Source: Sycobia sp. Sy_11 (lineage: Eukaryota; Arthropoda; Insecta; Hymenoptera; Epichrysomallidae). Taken from it: 64,000 nt of DNA. The notes beneath the pieces were generated by a model. That model was given only the letters and a program-made list of their open reading frames with translations, did not search any database and was not told the origin of the DNA. This document shows positions 38,601-49,155 of this stretch, in pieces. The stretch lies in assembly GCA_018907035.1 (NCBI GenBank), contig JACCIC010000002.1:4362501-4426500 (forward strand), given 5' to 3'. Within the stretch, counting starts at the first letter, position 1, and each line of letters begins with the position of its first letter. The translations under genes and the position numbers were made by a program.

Positions 38601-41600
38601 TTTTTAATTATTTTTATTTGTAGGAAATACATACAGTGATACAACTAGTTCAGAAAACACAAATAATTTAAATTCCACGTTTCCTCCGTTTTCACATTCT
38701 ACTCTTAGAAGACAGTGGGACCAGCTAAAGTCTGAAATTTCGCGTCTGGAATCTTTAGTATCTGGATCATCAAATGATCATACTTATTCAAATCTATCAT
38801 TTAACAACAATAATAATAATGATATCAACAATAGCAACAGTAACAATAGCAGCAACATTAACAGCAGCAACAGCAACAGTAACAACAATAGCAACAACAA
38901 CGACAACAGCATCCACAGATACAAATTATTTTTACTTGATCTTTTAAAAAATATAATTTTTCGTTACAGTGATAGCATATCAGAGCATAGTAGTAGTTCT
39001 TTAAATACAAATCGTCCTGGACCAAGTACATCCACTGAAGGTAGTAGTGATGCTTCAACTACAAATTCTTCATCTGTAATGAATACTACTGTTTCAAATC
39101 AGGAATTAGAATTAGAAGCAACAGAAAACTCAAATATTAATGAAGTACTGCCTAGGTGAAAAATAACATTTCGTTTGAGATAGAAAATATTTTTATTCTT
39201 TAAAAATTTAATTTTTTGTGAAATTAAAGTATATTAAAGAACAAATTATTCTGAAATTTAATGCAATTAAAATCGTAGATATAATATAATTTGGCAACAT
39301 GGACGAAGAATATATGTTCGTAAACCAGAAGCATTCCATAACATACAACCGGTATCAGAACAATTTAATTCAACACAACATAGAATTCGGCAATCATCTA
39401 GTGCATCTACGGTCACTACCAACTCCAGTCCTAATGATAACGAAAGTGCCAACAGTAGCTCCATTTCAGAATTCGCTGATTACATAAGACGAATGACTAC
39501 AAGGTTCATTATAAATAATATTTTGTATTATATTCTTGTATATATATTTTTAATAGTTTTTAATTTTCTTTAAAATATATCATTATTATTAAAATAATGT
39601 GCATACAGTGAAATTGTAATTAATGTATTTTTTGTTTTTGAATGTGATAATTTGATTTGAGTTAGATAACTAGTATTGTGAGAGAGAAATAGTAAAAAGT
39701 TAATGATAGAATTTAGTTTTACTTATGAACTAACATAATTATACTATTATGTACATAATTATACTACTATAAACACTGATTTGTTAATTAATTTTAAACA
39801 TTGAATCATAAATTTTAATATTTTCATTAAACTAAAATTGTTTAGTTAAATATTCTTTCAATAATTTTATTTATATATTATGTTTTTATTTCTAGTTTAT
39901 AAATTTTTTAGGTTGAATATGCATATAACGGAGTGTCGCCTCAATCTGCTTAACGATAGAAATAACGTATCTAGTCGGGGTCATGCACTTCGAAATGATT
40001 CAGATGCTTTGCAAAAGCATAGACGCTTAATGGCAAAAAATTCGCTGAATGATACAATGAATGGTTTAAGACGTTTCTTGGAGCAAAATTTTTTGCGTAA
40101 TCAAAGAATATTTCTAAACGATCATTCTAGTTTGGATTCTAGTTTAAAGAATCTTGTACATCAAGGAGTGACCCTTATATTTGTGTTATTGTATCAAGTG
40201 CGTACAATAATACAGAAACTTAACGACAAAAAATCAGACTCTGATGCCACATCATCTTCGTCAGCCTCGACGGCTGAAACTAATATTTCAGCAACAGTTG
40301 ATTGCCATGCTCCTGTTGCTAGTCTGTCTAACAGTCAATCAACATCAACTAGTATGAGTGTAACTACCACTAGAACTTCTGGTTTGTAATATTTATAATG
40401 AGTGTATATAATACATATGAATAATTGACGAAGATAAAGATTTATTAACTATATCAAAATTATTTAACAGTATTAAAAGTAAAGTTTACATATATATACT
40501 ATGGGTTGAAAGCTTTGGGTATTTTAGACAAATACTACTCAATGAAAAAAATTAATATTATTAGTTACATTTAACTAATGAAAATTGCTAGTAGCTTAGT
40601 TTGAAGTATTAATATCTTTGAAAATATAAATGTAAAAAATGAAAATTTTTTTATCTACAAAATAGTACAGTTTTGGAACTAAGTTTTTGCGTACTTTAAT
40701 TTAAAAAAGAGAAGTTTATAGTCTAATTGAATTTTTTAAATGTATGCTATTTATTTATAATTTTCATATCATATTCATATATATGATTATATAAAAAGTT
40801 TTCTAAGCAAACAAATAAAATAATTTATCTCAAAAAAGAATTTTTAATTTATTATTTATTGTGTTTTAATTACAGAAACACAATCAACAGCACCATTACA
40901 TACAACAAATAATGTGTCTAATTCAAACAAGACACGATCTCATCCTTTCATAAGATTAAGAAGATTTTTTGGATTTCAAAGTTCTGAGTTAGAATCGTTA
41001 TCCCCTGAAAATCGTGCAATATTTTTTAATAGCCGTGAACATGTCGATTCAAATTTAATGACTAGTAGTAGACCACGCATAAATGATAATTCTCCTACAA
41101 TGGACTTAAGCAACGAAAGAGCTTTATCTGCTGAAATTCAGAGTATAATTGAGAGAATACAGAGTAATAATAGTAATAATAACGATTCCAGTCAACGCTA
41201 TGAAAGTAGAAATAGAACCGATACTAGTTTTAGTAATGATAGAAATGGTCGGGAAGATAATGATGATATAACAGGTAAATTTATAATTTTTTAAATTTCT
41301 TTATAATAGTGTGTCAATTCATTTTATAAAAATTTTAAAATAAGTTAAAAAATATAAGTTTGTAAGAATTTGTACAAAATATTCAATTATTTCAACACAT
41401 TTGTATTCATAGTTCTACATAAAAAGAATGTAAAAAATATTTTTGACAATTGATTTCCGAAAACAACTACAATATTGTTTGAAAAATACAGTCTTGTTTT
41501 TAGTTCAAATTAAGTTACAAGTAAAGGTTTTTTTATATTAATTTTAAGGTTAAATTAAAATACTAAATTTCGTGAAATATTAATATAGAAAAATATTTTC

Positions 41601-44600
41601 TTAGTTGAAATCCATAGCAATATTCCGATTTATTAATAAGATTATTTACACTATGGTTAAAACCACTTTATTTTTTAGTTTAATTTTAATTTTGTTATTA
41701 ATTTTGAATTCATCAAATCTCATAAGAGTTGCACCTTGCTTGATTTTCTCTAGTAATTTTTCTACATGAGATAAGCAAACGACTTATAAACGATGTTTCA
41801 TCAGGGTTAAAAAATGTATACTGTAAAAAAGCTGTAAGAATTTTAGATCTCAGAGTACCTAGAATTAAAAGTAACAAGACTTTTAAATCAGAAGGAATCT
41901 TTCAAGCAATGAAAAACTTAAGAACAATTTCCAAGAGTTACAGCAAATTTGAAAAATAATTTGGAGAAAAATGTGTTTAAAATTTTTAATTATTCATATT
42001 TGACCTATAAGTAGTCGATATTTAGAAGATCATAATTTTTTAATTATTTAAGATTCAAATCTAAAGTTTCAGCATTTATATTTTGAAACCATTCACACTT
42101 TTGTTTTCTTTTTTTTTTATTTAGAGTTTCAATTCTCTTTATGAGAATTCAGTACATTAAAATACTGCATATACACTCTTATTAATTCGTCAATATTTCT
42201 AGAATTGTACGAGATGTGTTCAAATAATAAGGTGACTTTTTGGTTTTCACAAAAAATATTTATTATTAATCAATACTTATGTTGTCCCCTTAAAGTAACC
42301 TCCCTCAGATATAATACACTTGTGCCAACTCTTTTTTCAATCATCAAAGCACTTCTGATAATCATTTTTTGGTATAGCCGTGAGTTCTTTCAGCGATGCA
42401 GTTTTTATCTTCTCAATCGTTGAAAATCGATGTCCGTTCATGGGTCTTTTCAGTTTTGGGAGAAGAAAAAATTCACTAGGTGCCAAATCTGGTGAATATC
42501 GAGACTGAGCCATGACTGTGGTGTTGGTTTTGGCTAAAAAATCTCTAACAAGCAACGATGAATGAGCAGGTGCATTATCGTGATGCAAAAGCCACGAATG
42601 ATTTTTCCAAAGTTCCGGACGTTTTTTGCATATCGCCTTTTGCAAACGGCGTATAAGTTCAAAATAATATTTCTTATTGACCGTAAGACCTTGTGGTAAG
42701 AATTCCTGATGCACTACGCCACGGTAATCAAAGAAGATTGAGCAAAACCTTGACATTTGATTGAGCTTGGCGTGCTTCTTGGATCTTGGTTCTTCTGGGC
42801 TCTTTCATTGGAACGACTGGGCTTTAGTTTCGACGTCATAACCATATACCTACAATTCCTTACCAGTTATAACCCTTTTGCGAAAATCAACATCATTATT
42901 GACTTCAATCAACATCTCCTGAGCTATGGTCATGCGACGGTTCTTTAGAACGTCTTAGAACGAATTTCGCTGACACCCGTCTCATGCCCAAAACATCCGA
43001 AAAATAGCATGGCATAAGACAACCAATATACCAACATCTTTAAAAACTTCTCTGACAGTGATTCGACGATTTTTTAACACTATCATTCTATCTATATATT
43101 TCACTGCTTCATCTGTTGTTGATGTGCTAGGACGTCCAAGGCAAGGTTCGTCTTCAACATTCTCTCAGCCTTCTTAGAACAGCTTGTGCTACTTATCTTT
43201 TGCTGCTTGAACGTTTTCATCTGTTGTTGATGTGCTAGGACGTCCAAGGCAAGGTTCATCTTTGACATCCTCTCGGCCTTCTTAGAACAGCTTGTGCCAC
43301 CTATACACATTCCTTTTACTCAAATTAGTCTCATCGTATGCAATTGTATACATTTCAAGAGTTTTAGAGCATTGAATTTCATTTTTGACACGAAATTTAA
43401 TACAAATTTTTTGCTTCATTTTTTTGGTAAAAGAAAATCGCCGAGCACATGAAACACTTATAACTTTGTATGCCTGTCAAAAATTATGTTATAGAGCTAA
43501 AGCCGTGAATATATGCTCGATACATCTATACCAACACAAAATAAAAAACAAAATCGATAATCGAACGAATGTAGCCCTCGATATTTGCAAAGTCACTTTA
43601 TTATTTGAACACACCTCGTACAATTTCTATAACTGAATGAAAATATTACAATTATTGAATACCTTAACTAATTAAGTTTTATAGTTCTTTTATTAGTTTT
43701 ATTTATTTTTGGCAGGTTAACATGTGACAAAACCATAAAATATGAACAATATCTTTCAAATCCACAGTCGCAATTCTTATTTTCTTTCATCCTTACTCTA
43801 TATTAGGATTAGTCTAGATTATAGTGGTTTTACTTCCATCTATTAATTGTAGTAGTAACGTCATAGAAAAGATTTTTGTTAACAAATCAGGGCTTGTTTA
43901 CTTTTATTAGGAATAGACTCAGTGATGAAATTTGTTGTGTTTACAAGCACTGATATTTTAAATTTTTCATGGAAATCTGTAAATGGAATTTCAAATATAT
44001 CATGGATTTTATGGAAGCTCACTATTTTTTCTATATTATCAGCTCGCTCATTCTCTTTTTACGTAAATAAGAGGGGATCCAAAATAGCTCAATGCATTCA
44101 TCGTTTATTTTGATTTCAACAAATTCAGTGTATTTTTTCTTGATTTCGTAAATGAAAGGGTTTGTTTTGATATTTTGGTTCGCAGTTTGACGACTTTGAA
44201 GAACACTTATGGCATCAGAAAATATATAATTTTTTTTTTTAGAGTTTTTATTAGACCCTCTTTCTTAATAAGAGTGATATCTACTGTATGTATTGTAAGA
44301 GTAGAGGGCTCAGGACTCCGCTTTGAGCTACACCTTTATAAGATTATTGAAATTGAATATCGAGATTAGTGTCCTTTGATAAGTAATAAATTTAATGAAT
44401 TTAATTAGTTTGTATGAAAATCCAAGCTTGCTGAGTTTTGATACAAGAATCTCAATGTTTACGTTATCAAATACTGTACTGATATCTAGAAAAACCGCGT
44501 ACATACTCTTTTTATTTTTAATTATATTGAGAATATTAAGAATGATATTCGTTAAGTTATCAGAACATGATTGTCCATTACAGAAGCCACTTTGGTTGTT

Positions 44601-47600
44601 AGGAAGTACGTTATTATTTTCTATCTATCATTCTATTTGATTTTTAATTAATCTTTTAAAAAATTCACACAGGGCTGAAGTCAAAACCATTGGTCTATAA
44701 TGTTTGCGATCCAATTTGAAAAAAAGCTGATGTACATATGGTTATCAATCTTTCGGATAGTTGCCAGTTCTGTAGATTTCATTAAATATATTAAAGAGTA
44801 ATAGTTGAGAATAGTTTATAGGAAATCGGAAAGTTCTTAACAATGTTAATACTATCAGTACCAGGAGAAGAATCAGGTTTACGGTAGTTTAGGGTGGAGT
44901 TAAATTCTGCAAAATTATATTCGTTTTCAGGAAGGTGATAAAAATGACATTTCAGAGGTCACATTGGATTAGTGGGAACTCATGGGGGGAAAATTTTTTC
45001 TAGTGATTTTATTTGATTTTCCATTTGTATGTTTTCCCGTGAGTGTGACGATTTGATATTTACCTATTTGTTATTTAAAATTTTGATCTCATTCTAGACA
45101 TACCGTACATCAGTCTTAAAATTGATTGATTTAGTGAATTCTTTGTACTTTTCTCTTTTTTTGGTTTTAAAAGTCTTTTTTGCATACTACCCCACGATTC
45201 CACGATTCCACGATTCTCTGATATTGTAAGTAGTCGTGAAAATTTAATGTATTATTCCATTTTTTAAACGTGCTTTTTCTTTGTTTTTTGAGTTCATTAC
45301 ACTCTTCTCTCCACCAATATGCTGGAAATTTCTGTGAAATTTATAAGAGACCTGTTTTAGTTTTGGTATATTAATTCGTATAGATTAGGATAAGATTTGA
45401 GTAAATGAATTATATTTTTTGACTAGCAGTAATATTTTACTATTCAATAGAGAGCCTTTTTGAAAAAGATTTCTTTCAGAAGTTTGTGGTTTTTATTCAA
45501 TTAGATTTTTTATAGATAAGTTAAATGATTTTTTTGTCTACATGCTTTTTCTGTATTAAAAAATGTAAACATTGAAAGATGATCTGAGCCCCATAAATCT
45601 TTGTTAATATTACATTCAATTTTTTTCAGCAATGTTATTTGACGAAAGAATAAGGATTTATGCGCGAAAGTGAGTCTGTATTATGAATAATGAGCCATTT
45701 TCAAAAAGTTATTTTTATATGAATAATTCAGGTTTTTTGTTTGTGTACTTTTTTCTTTACTCTTCAGTGAAAGTGTTATCATCTGTTTGGCTGGAGATAT
45801 TGTCAAATATTTCTGGGTTATTTAATCTTTTTATTATTCTCGTTATTCGATGCTTAAGATTTTATGTTCTAAATGGTCATATACTTGTCTCAAAGAGGCA
45901 ATAATGTTTAAAGTATTTGTCGAGAATTTTTGAGTAATACTAAGAACGTTCGATTTTCCAAATGATTCAGACAGAAATTGTGCAAGTTCATTGAGATTTA
46001 GAGATATTTTATTAGAAGTGTTATTTGTAATTTAATTGCGACGTTGTAGTTACTAAAAAGAGCTTCGATGTTAGTGTTAGGAATCGATGTGTGTACTATT
46101 CTTGAGATAGATATCATATTGTCAAGTTCGATAATTTTTTCCAATAGCTAAAGCATATACTGTGATAGTTATTTCTTCCACCGAATCTATAATAATTGCC
46201 TGTTCTTACCGGGCAAGTTTCTGTTTGTAGTACTTAGGTGTACGATTTTTACGTTGAACTAGAGTGAGTTGCCATTTCGTTGATACTGTGAGCTAGAAAT
46301 ATTCATAATATGTTTTTTAAGCAGCGGAAGTCTTTAAAAGCATAGACTTTTAAGGTGCAGGTACCCGCACTGAATACTTTTTTCACATAGACACTTGTGA
46401 AATTTTGATTACACTTACTACTTATACTAGATAAATTATGGTGCTGCAGATGTACATCCGTAGTTTGTAAACACGCCTTATCGACATGAGTCCTCAGACT
46501 TGACTGAAAACGATCACACCGATGTAACTTCTTAACATGATTAGGATACTTTTTATTGCTGGATATCAATTAAAATAATTAATTAAATTTTTTGTATTAA
46601 ATTTGACAATTTGATTTTGAATTAAATAACTTGATCTATACTATATTTCAGCAGGTTCGAGAAATTCTGAAGATAATCGACTGGAGCAACGCGATTCTCC
46701 TCTTACTCTGCCAGAATCTACTACTTCATTGGATCCCCAGAATCGATTTACAGATAAAAGAATGATGGCGCTCCGCCGTCGTCATAGGGTGCAGTTGCGT
46801 AGATTACAGTCACTCACTTCAATAATAAGGAACCATAGATATCATCCGCACAACAATGCCAATTCATTTCCACCAGGAAACTCTTCGCCGTCCTCTTCCT
46901 CTACGACGCAGAATCCAAATGCACCGATATACCGACATGATATTTACTCTAGAAGACACAGAGTTCCTTGGGGTAGAGACTTCAATATACATGATCGCTC
47001 GGATGCTCTTCACGGAATTATAAATACAGTACGGGAGACAGAATATTTAAATAGAAGAAATACAATCAATTCTGGCGGAGAAGCGTCTAATGCTAATTTT
47101 ATGGATTCAACTGACATATTACCTTCCTTGATTTCAAGAAACAGGAATTTGGTATGACTTACTTACATTCAAATTGAATTTATAATAAATTATAGAAATT
47201 AATTTTTAATAGGAAATATACAATAAAGAATTTAAACGTTTGAAGTGAGTTAAAATAAATAAATTTATTAAATATTACATTAAATATTACTAATTTATTA
47301 ATAATATTTACTAAAAATATCAATACTATTAATTTAAAAATTAATGTTTCTAATTTAATTAATCATAATACACTATATAGTGGATTTTTTCTTTCGCGTT
47401 AATTAAAAAATTTCTGAGCAATTGTTTATTATTCATGGATTTTAATTTTCAATAGCTTGGTAGAAATTATTTGTTACCACGGCATCTGGTTCAAGATAGA
47501 TCTGGCGAAAGTTCAAGTAGTGGTCAAGATCCAGAAATTGGTAGGGAAGCATTGAATGAATTGATAGGTAATTTTTGATATTTGATAATTTTTGGTTTCT

Positions 47601-49155
47601 ATTTATACATATATATTAAAAGAATTTTTATATATAAAAATTTTTAAAACAATGTCGTGATATAAAAATTCTATAGCTTAATATAAGACTGTATTTTTAT
47701 TTCATATTTAATTCTATTTTAAAGATAAGCAGTAGATTACATATTAACTTATAATGAATGAATAAAAAATATAAAATTATTGTTAACTTTTTAATAAATG
47801 ATTTGATTATGAAAATTATCACTGTAAAAATCATGAGTAACTTCTATTGAAGCTAATAATTGAACTTCCATTTTCATTAAAAAATAGATTTATAAACTTT
47901 ATAACATTTACATGAGATAACAACTGATTAATTTTAATTTTTAACTCTTAATATTAATTGAAAAAAAGTTTTTATTATTAGTCATTTTGTAAAAGTGAAC
48001 CTTTTGTTTTTTTAATACAGATCAAACCTGGGTAGCACTGAATGCTTATGGTTTAGAGTTTCAAAATTATCGAATACAAGCGTGGGATTTTTCAAGCATT
48101 CCTGATATACGAGATTGTGAGTAATTTATTTGATGATTAATTAGTATTATGTAAATATTAAAAAAAAATTATTATATTTTGTTGCAGCAAAACGAAATGT
48201 AGTAGTACCTAAATGTAAAATTCACAATGATGCCAGCATCGATATTTCTTTTGATGGAACATTATTAGTAACTTTATTACCATCAAATCGTTCGAATCCA
48301 GTAACAACAATAGGTAAATTTTAATATATCAAAGTTGTATGTTTATTATTGTCATTACAATCACACTTGCATTTTATTATTTTTATTCTTAATATTATAC
48401 TAATTACAAAATATTGTTTCATTATTAAAAATTAATTACAACAATGAATATGAAGATGCTTTGGTCTAGTAATCATAAATAAAACATTTTAATAAGTTTT
48501 GAATATTTATCATATTTCTATATTATTACAAATCTTAAATTTTTTGAAATTGTGTATTTAATTTTTCTTTTTTTCCTTATTAGGTGTGTATAGTTTGGAT
48601 TGGAAATCGTTGGGCGCAAGATTATACTCTACACAGACGCCTCAAACAGTAATATCTGTTTCGCTATCTCGTACGAAACAGCATCTTCTAGTAGGATTAA
48701 GTACTCCTCGTGCTTTATTTCCCAGTGAGCCAGTTTCTATAGCTCTTATTTATAAACTAGTGGAGCCCGAGTGGACACCCAAATCTTCAAATCCAGATAC
48801 TGAGAAATCTTGTAAAAATTTTAGCCCATACGCTTATAATTCACATGTTAATCCATCTGTCTATGACCAAATAGGATTCTTAAGTGCTGTCGCAAATCAC
48901 AGTCGTGATCCAAATGAGGGCGAAGTTCAATTTGAAGAATACTATCGAGGTAGATTTAGAAGAGTAGGTAGACGTATCGATCCTAATAATTTTAAGCAAA
49001 ATAAAAAAAGCATGGTGCTGATGCGAGAATTGTTCACACATAATCGCGAGGCTCCTAGTTCTACTTTGAGTTTAAATTGTATTAGGTGGGCGCCGCAGCC
49101 AGGCCAGGGGGTGATTTATGGTACTAATACTGGTTTACTGAATATGTTGTATTAG
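26643..49155 (+). CDS. AMBRA1: AMBRA1, WD40 autophagy regulator and CUL4-DDB1 substrate receptor, with a greatly enlarged centre
   Basis: Twenty-one exons join in phase: 26643-26813, 28253-28311, 28408-28591, 28759-28925, 29018-29143, 29208-29351, 29926-30262, 32084-32819, 33872-34425, 34839-36429, 37338-37458, 38108-38331, 38624-39155, 39279-39503, 39912-40381, 40876-41274, 46652-47151, 47456-47567, 48021-48116, 48188-48313, 48584-49155. That gives 7446 nt and 2481 aa (human about 1298). The N-terminal WD40 part (about residues 58-215) keeps [29 protein letters not shown] and NEIHFWDWS. The C-terminal WD40 part (about 2180-2481) keeps [14 protein letters not shown] and ends [16 protein letters not shown]. 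In the family these two halves form a split beta-propeller that binds DDB1; AMBRA1 also binds Beclin-1 and directs cyclin D turnover. The centre is low-complexity: Ser/Asn/Thr-rich, an Ala run, a 33-residue repeat array and an Asn/Ser run. Exon 14 (39279-39503) lacks an ATG but is held by phase and splice sites. The identity is firm; individual central junctions are inferred. Confidence 0.92.
27225..27925 (+). pseudogene. NUMT: nuclear copy of mitochondrial cytochrome b
   Basis: Within AMBRA1 intron 1, the + strand reads as decayed cytochrome b with the invertebrate mitochondrial code (TGA as Trp). In order: a NISVW-NFGS-like segment near 27290, then [19 protein letters not shown] near 27370-27420, the PWGQMSFWGA region as [12 protein letters not shown] at about 27596-27640 with TGA in the Trp position, a [10 protein letters not shown] segment matching WGGFSVDNATL at about 27690-27715, and [10 protein letters not shown] matching FLHETGSNNP near 27785-27815. 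Standard-code stops, frameshifts and lost residues show that it is not functional. Several hundred bases of cyt b are represented, co-linear and without introns. The boundaries are approximate. Confidence 0.85.
27926..28252. other. Remainder of AMBRA1 intron 1
   Basis: It includes a 77-codon minus-strand open frame (28164 to 27931) with no recognisable motif. Its base composition is a little more balanced than the surrounding intron, so it may be the tail of an inserted element, but nothing identifies it. Confidence 0.3.
30263..32083 (+). other. AMBRA1 intron 7 (1.8 kb)
   Basis: No gene or clear transposon is seen. A balanced-composition patch at about 31530-31625 contains gtcgctcgggcgtcag, similar in style to ctctgctcgggcgtaaa at about 11795-11812, perhaps fragments of one repeat family. 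A (CAA)n-(TAA)n tract lies just before the exon. Confidence 0.4.
31974..32020. repeat. (CAA)n-(TAA)n microsatellite
   Basis: About nine CAA triplets followed by five or six TAA triplets in AMBRA1 intron 7, 64 bases before the exon 8 acceptor. Confidence 0.95.
32568..32625 (+). repeat. In-frame GCA/GCG trinucleotide run encoding poly-Ala in AMBRA1 exon 8
   Basis: GCA repeats switch to GCG and GCC, giving an Ala-rich tract interrupted by Pro. The expansion stays in frame with the flanking AMBRA1 coding sequence. Confidence 0.9.
32998..33190 (+). mobile_element. Probable tRNA-derived SINE in AMBRA1 intron 8
   Basis: An A-box-like word (tggctcgaaagc, 33002-33013) and a good B box (gagttcaaattcc, 33044-33056) sit at tRNA-like spacing, followed by ccggtctcgg, as in a tRNA T arm. 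The rest does not fold as a complete tRNA (no matching acceptor ends). A non-tRNA segment of balanced composition (gacataagcaccgctgtaat and onward) continues to about 33190 and ends in AT repeats. That layout, an internal pol III promoter plus an unrelated tail, fits a tRNA-derived SINE. The family is not known and the ends are approximate. Confidence 0.5.
34566..34687. repeat. Short dispersed repeat with near-palindrome, copy 2, flanked by a 10-bp direct repeat
   Basis: In AMBRA1 intron 9, about 100 bases match the block at 21613-21712 (gcgcaaaatacgattttctg, tttatggccgcttcccga). The palindrome core has one change here. The word atgtactatt stands at both edges (34566-34575 and 34678-34687), like a target-site duplication. 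No coding frame. Confidence 0.65.
35220..36380 (+). repeat. AMBRA1 exon 10 tandem array: twelve 33-residue (99-bp) units
   Basis: Units begin with ENN/ETN-type residues at 35220, 35319, 35406, 35505, 35604, 35703, 35790, 35889, 35988, 36087, 36186 and 36285, and end near 36380 (AMBRA1 residues about 954-1340). Ten units are about 33 codons; units 2 and 6 are 29. A typical unit follows ENNKRPMN, then TEVTSGED, then VSMSSM and a STNAAT-like end. Indels are all multiples of three bases. A more degenerate unit may precede the array at about 35118. The segment is acidic, rich in Ser, Thr and Asn, and should be disordered. Confidence 0.92.
36430..38107 (+). other. AMBRA1 introns 10 and 11 flanking the small exon 11
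   Basis: Apart from exon 11 (37338-37458, encoding a conserved-looking [17 protein letters not shown]), these introns are AT-rich, with no element recognised. Confidence 0.4.
38797..38916 (+). repeat. AMBRA1 exon 13 Asn/Ser run from AAC/AAT/AGC triplets
   Basis: About 40 codons are mainly Asn and Ser, with an imperfect (AAC)n/(AGC)n triplet repeat. The frame is kept across it. Confidence 0.9.
42208..43620 (-). mobile_element. Mariner element with TIRs and TA target duplication (inactive)
   Basis: The ends are inverted repeats: cgagatgtgttcaaataata at 42210 and its counterpart cgaggtgtgttcaaataata read inward from 43618. Both are flanked by TA, the mariner target duplication. The length, about 1409 bp, fits a near full-length mariner, and the transposase reads on the - strand. 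The family could be named by a TIR search. A second, partial end of the same family lies at 57565-57752. Confidence 0.9.
42263..43415 (-). pseudogene. Broken mariner transposase
   Basis: The N-terminal part (from about 43413 downward) is interrupted by in-frame stops. It includes a 108-bp tandem duplication (43110-43217 and 43218-about 43325) that repeats the [15 protein letters not shown] segment. Near 42870-42910, where family members have TGDE with the first catalytic Asp, the frame reads TGKEL followed by a stop. The C-terminal half is open from 42756 to 42337 and keeps [10 protein letters not shown] and [15 protein letters not shown], the second and third acidic residues of the D,D34D triad. 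The element cannot encode active transposase. Confidence 0.88.
43900..46560 (-). pseudogene. Degenerate non-LTR retrotransposon (LINE) with endonuclease, RT and RNase H remains
   Basis: Reading the - strand from high to low coordinates: a WGSDHLS endonuclease end near 45560-45600; [17 protein letters not shown] near 45290-45330; [19 protein letters not shown] near 44650-44700; [16 protein letters not shown] at 44560-44610; [16 protein letters not shown] at 44445-44490; [11 protein letters not shown] at 44301-44334. After that the RT catalytic region is missing, and RNase H-like residues follow (SDAISVLQS near 44200, FWIPSYL near 44060). The order and the RNase H suggest an I-, Loa- or Jockey-like clade. 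Stops and frameshifts are frequent. An 88-codon frame at 46569-46303 may be part of ORF1. The outer ends are uncertain. Confidence 0.8.
46646..46656 (+). promoter_or_regulatory. NAGNAG tandem splice acceptor at AMBRA1 exon 17
   Basis: The acceptor reads tttcagcag followed by gttcg. Either AG gives an open frame; the two products differ by one residue (Ala-Gly versus Gly at the junction). Confidence 0.6.

Larger units (their letters stand above)
41275..46651 (+). other. AMBRA1 intron 16 (5.4 kb), a transposon-laden intron
   Basis: This is the largest AMBRA1 intron. It contains a mariner at 42208-43620 and a LINE remnant at about 43900-46560, both on the opposite strand to the gene. The parts at 41275-42207 and 43621-43900 show nothing identifiable. 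Confidence 0.85.

Noticed and set aside
43101..43310. Minus-strand open frame with a repeated [14 protein letters not shown] peptide
   Set aside because: It is an out-of-frame reading of the 108-bp duplication inside the broken mariner transposase, not a repeat protein.
5730..49155. Cyclin Y and AMBRA1 as a functional gene cluster
   Set aside because: AMBRA1 targets D-type cyclins in the known family biology, but Cyclin Y is a different class. A 19-kb desert separates the two genes, and nothing in the sequence indicates shared control.
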